Of a DNA stretch of 51,895 bases, positions 51,087-51,895 are shown one piece after another. The translations under genes were made by a program, and so were the position numbers. The notes beneath the pieces are model-generated. The model ran no database searches. It saw only the letters and a program-made list of their open reading frames with translations, and was not told where the DNA came from. Within the stretch, counting starts at the first letter, position 1; the number at the start of each line of letters is the position of its first letter. Origin of the DNA: Phycisphaerales bacterium (lineage in GTDB: Bacteria; Planctomycetota; Phycisphaerae; Phycisphaerales; UBA1924); contig JAIEOW010000137.1 in assembly GCA_019750095.1 (NCBI GenBank), positions 1 through 51,895 of the forward strand, written 5' to 3'.

Positions 51087-51895
51087 GTGGCACGCCAGAA
51101 AAAACCCACCAGATCAACGGCATCCAGTGCCCCGCGAGGGGTGTATAGCGAGTTGCACCTGCATCTGGGCGGGGCGATCTTGCCGCACATTCTGTACTCG
51201 TATCTCCGTCGCCAGCAGGGACACGAGCTGCTGAAGCGGTTCAAGACGCACGACAAGTTTGAGGCCTTCTTCGCCAAGAAGCACCGCTCACTGGAGGCCT
51301 ATCTCCAGACCCACACGCTGGTGGAACGCATCCAGCGGCTGCACTCGCTGCGGTACTTCATTCAGCGATTGGTCCGTGGCGCAGTGCTCTTTGACAACCT
51401 TGCCTACGTCGAGCTGCGCTACACGCCGTATTACCGAACCGACGACCATCTTGACGAATCGCAGCGGATCCGCCAGATGGCCGAGGTGGTGCAGACGATT
51501 GCCGAGGCCGCGGTCAGCCAGCCGCAGTATCCGCTTCAGGTGCGTCAGATACTCTGCATGCACAGCAAGCTGTCGGCCAAGGTGAATCGGGCCACGGTCG
51601 ATCTTGCGATCGCACACCGCCAACACAAACCCGGCACGCCGTCGGCCAACGGGTCGATCGTAGCGATCGACATCGCCGGTCCCGACGCGCTGTATCGCTC
51701 GCGCACGCGTGAGTTCATCGAACTCTTGAAACTCGCCCGTAAACGCGGCCTGCACACGACCGCCCACGTCTTTGAGACCACCGATGGGCTGTATCCGGAG
51801 CTTCTGCCCCATCTGGATCGCATCGGCCACGGCATCCAGGTGCCGCTGCGGCAGCCCAGCCTGCTCCGCGACATCGCCAAGCGCGGGCAGTGCCT
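51087..51895 (+). CDS. Adenosine deaminase-family protein, 3' end outside the window
   Basis: 269 codons are seen, with no stop before the window ends. The metal-binding start motif is ELHLHLGGAI (His24, His26), followed by VELRYTPYY, VAIDIAGPDALYRS, the catalytic TAHVFETTDG (family His and Glu) and RIGHGIQVPLR. These are adenosine-deaminase signatures in order; the final Asp pair would lie beyond the end. The family removes the 6-amino group of adenosine or related bases (adenine, 6-aminodeoxyfutalosine), and the exact substrate cannot be told. The N-terminal 18 residues are basic and Ser/Thr-rich. It diverges from the E2 gene with a 146-base gap. The GTG is supported by the -10 element. Confidence 0.85.
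   Translation, partial: MARQKKPTRSTASSAPRGVYSELHLHLGGAILPHILYSYLRRQQGHELLKRFKTHDKFEAFFAKKHRSLEAYLQTHTLVERIQRLHSLRYFIQRLVRGAVLFDNLAYVELRYTPYYRTDDHLDESQRIRQMAEVVQTIAEAAVSQPQYPLQVRQILCMHSKLSAKVNRATVDLAIAHRQHKPGTPSANGSIVAIDIAGPDALYRSRTREFIELLKLARKRGLHTTAHVFETTDGLYPELLPHLDRIGHGIQVPLRQPSLLRDIAKRGQC

Overview
The window is GC-rich, densely coded DNA that looks chromosomal. The gene set fits a member of Planctomycetota, probably class Phycisphaerae: an alternative complex III plus caa3 oxidase cluster, a fused HPr-EI-EIIA protein, a large secreted alpha-mannosidase, lipoprotein peptidases, an RCC1-repeat protein with a PEP-CTERM-like tail, and interspersed palindromic intergenic repeats. The taxonomic call is inference from gene content; no rRNA or tRNA gene was found to confirm it.

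Layout. 1-14.8 kb is mostly housekeeping and metabolism: purH and a PQQ-like beta-propeller lipoprotein on the minus strand; then plus-strand ribE-ruvC, the HPr-EI-EIIA fusion, a GH38 alpha-mannosidase with three extra C-terminal domains, a membrane-anchored protein, argJ and a DUF4145-type protein; then ppa on the minus strand. 14.9-30.2 kb is one long minus-strand respiratory operon in the order actA-B-C-D-E-F, a His-rich 150-residue protein, sco, coxB-A-C-D. Together these form a quinol:cytochrome c oxidoreductase (alternative complex III) with its caa3-type, A2-class haem-copper oxidase and copper chaperone. ctaA (haem A synthase) diverges from it at 30.4 kb, and a perfect 7-1-7 palindrome that could be a Fur-family operator lies between them. 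31.9-38.6 kb holds a CBM-linked esterase, a zinc-ribbon membrane protein, an overlapping pair of lipoproteins (cyanophycinase and isoaspartyl peptidase, able to take cyanophycin to amino acids) and a prolyl oligopeptidase. 38.7-47.6 kb carries an AlkD-like DNA glycosylase with a lysine-rich tail, serC, a small conserved protein, a 3' remnant of a second gap gene, an RCC1-repeat protein, intact gap with a clear intrinsic terminator, a one-domain voltage-gated cation channel, a proline-rich secreted protein and a cysteine-motif membrane protein. 47.6-51.9 kb has miaB, an E2 acyltransferase and the 5' part of an adenosine-deaminase-family gene that runs off the window.

Four observations stand out. 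(1) Six genes (ribE, argJ, ppa, alkD, the 46757 gene and the deaminase) have a TANNCT hexamer exactly six bases before the start codon and no Shine-Dalgarno sequence, which implies leaderless transcripts. (2) Histidine-rich tracts recur in seven different proteins of the respiratory operon. (3) The cyanophycin-degrading pair is predicted to be exported and lipid-anchored. (4) A 21-codon GAPDH C-terminus survives about 1.6 kb from the intact gap gene. Short GGGTTTC/GGGAATC-type repeats also sit at several junctions of the respiratory operon. No CRISPR array, insertion sequence, phage gene or restriction/defence island was seen, and no stretch over 300 bases lacks a gene.
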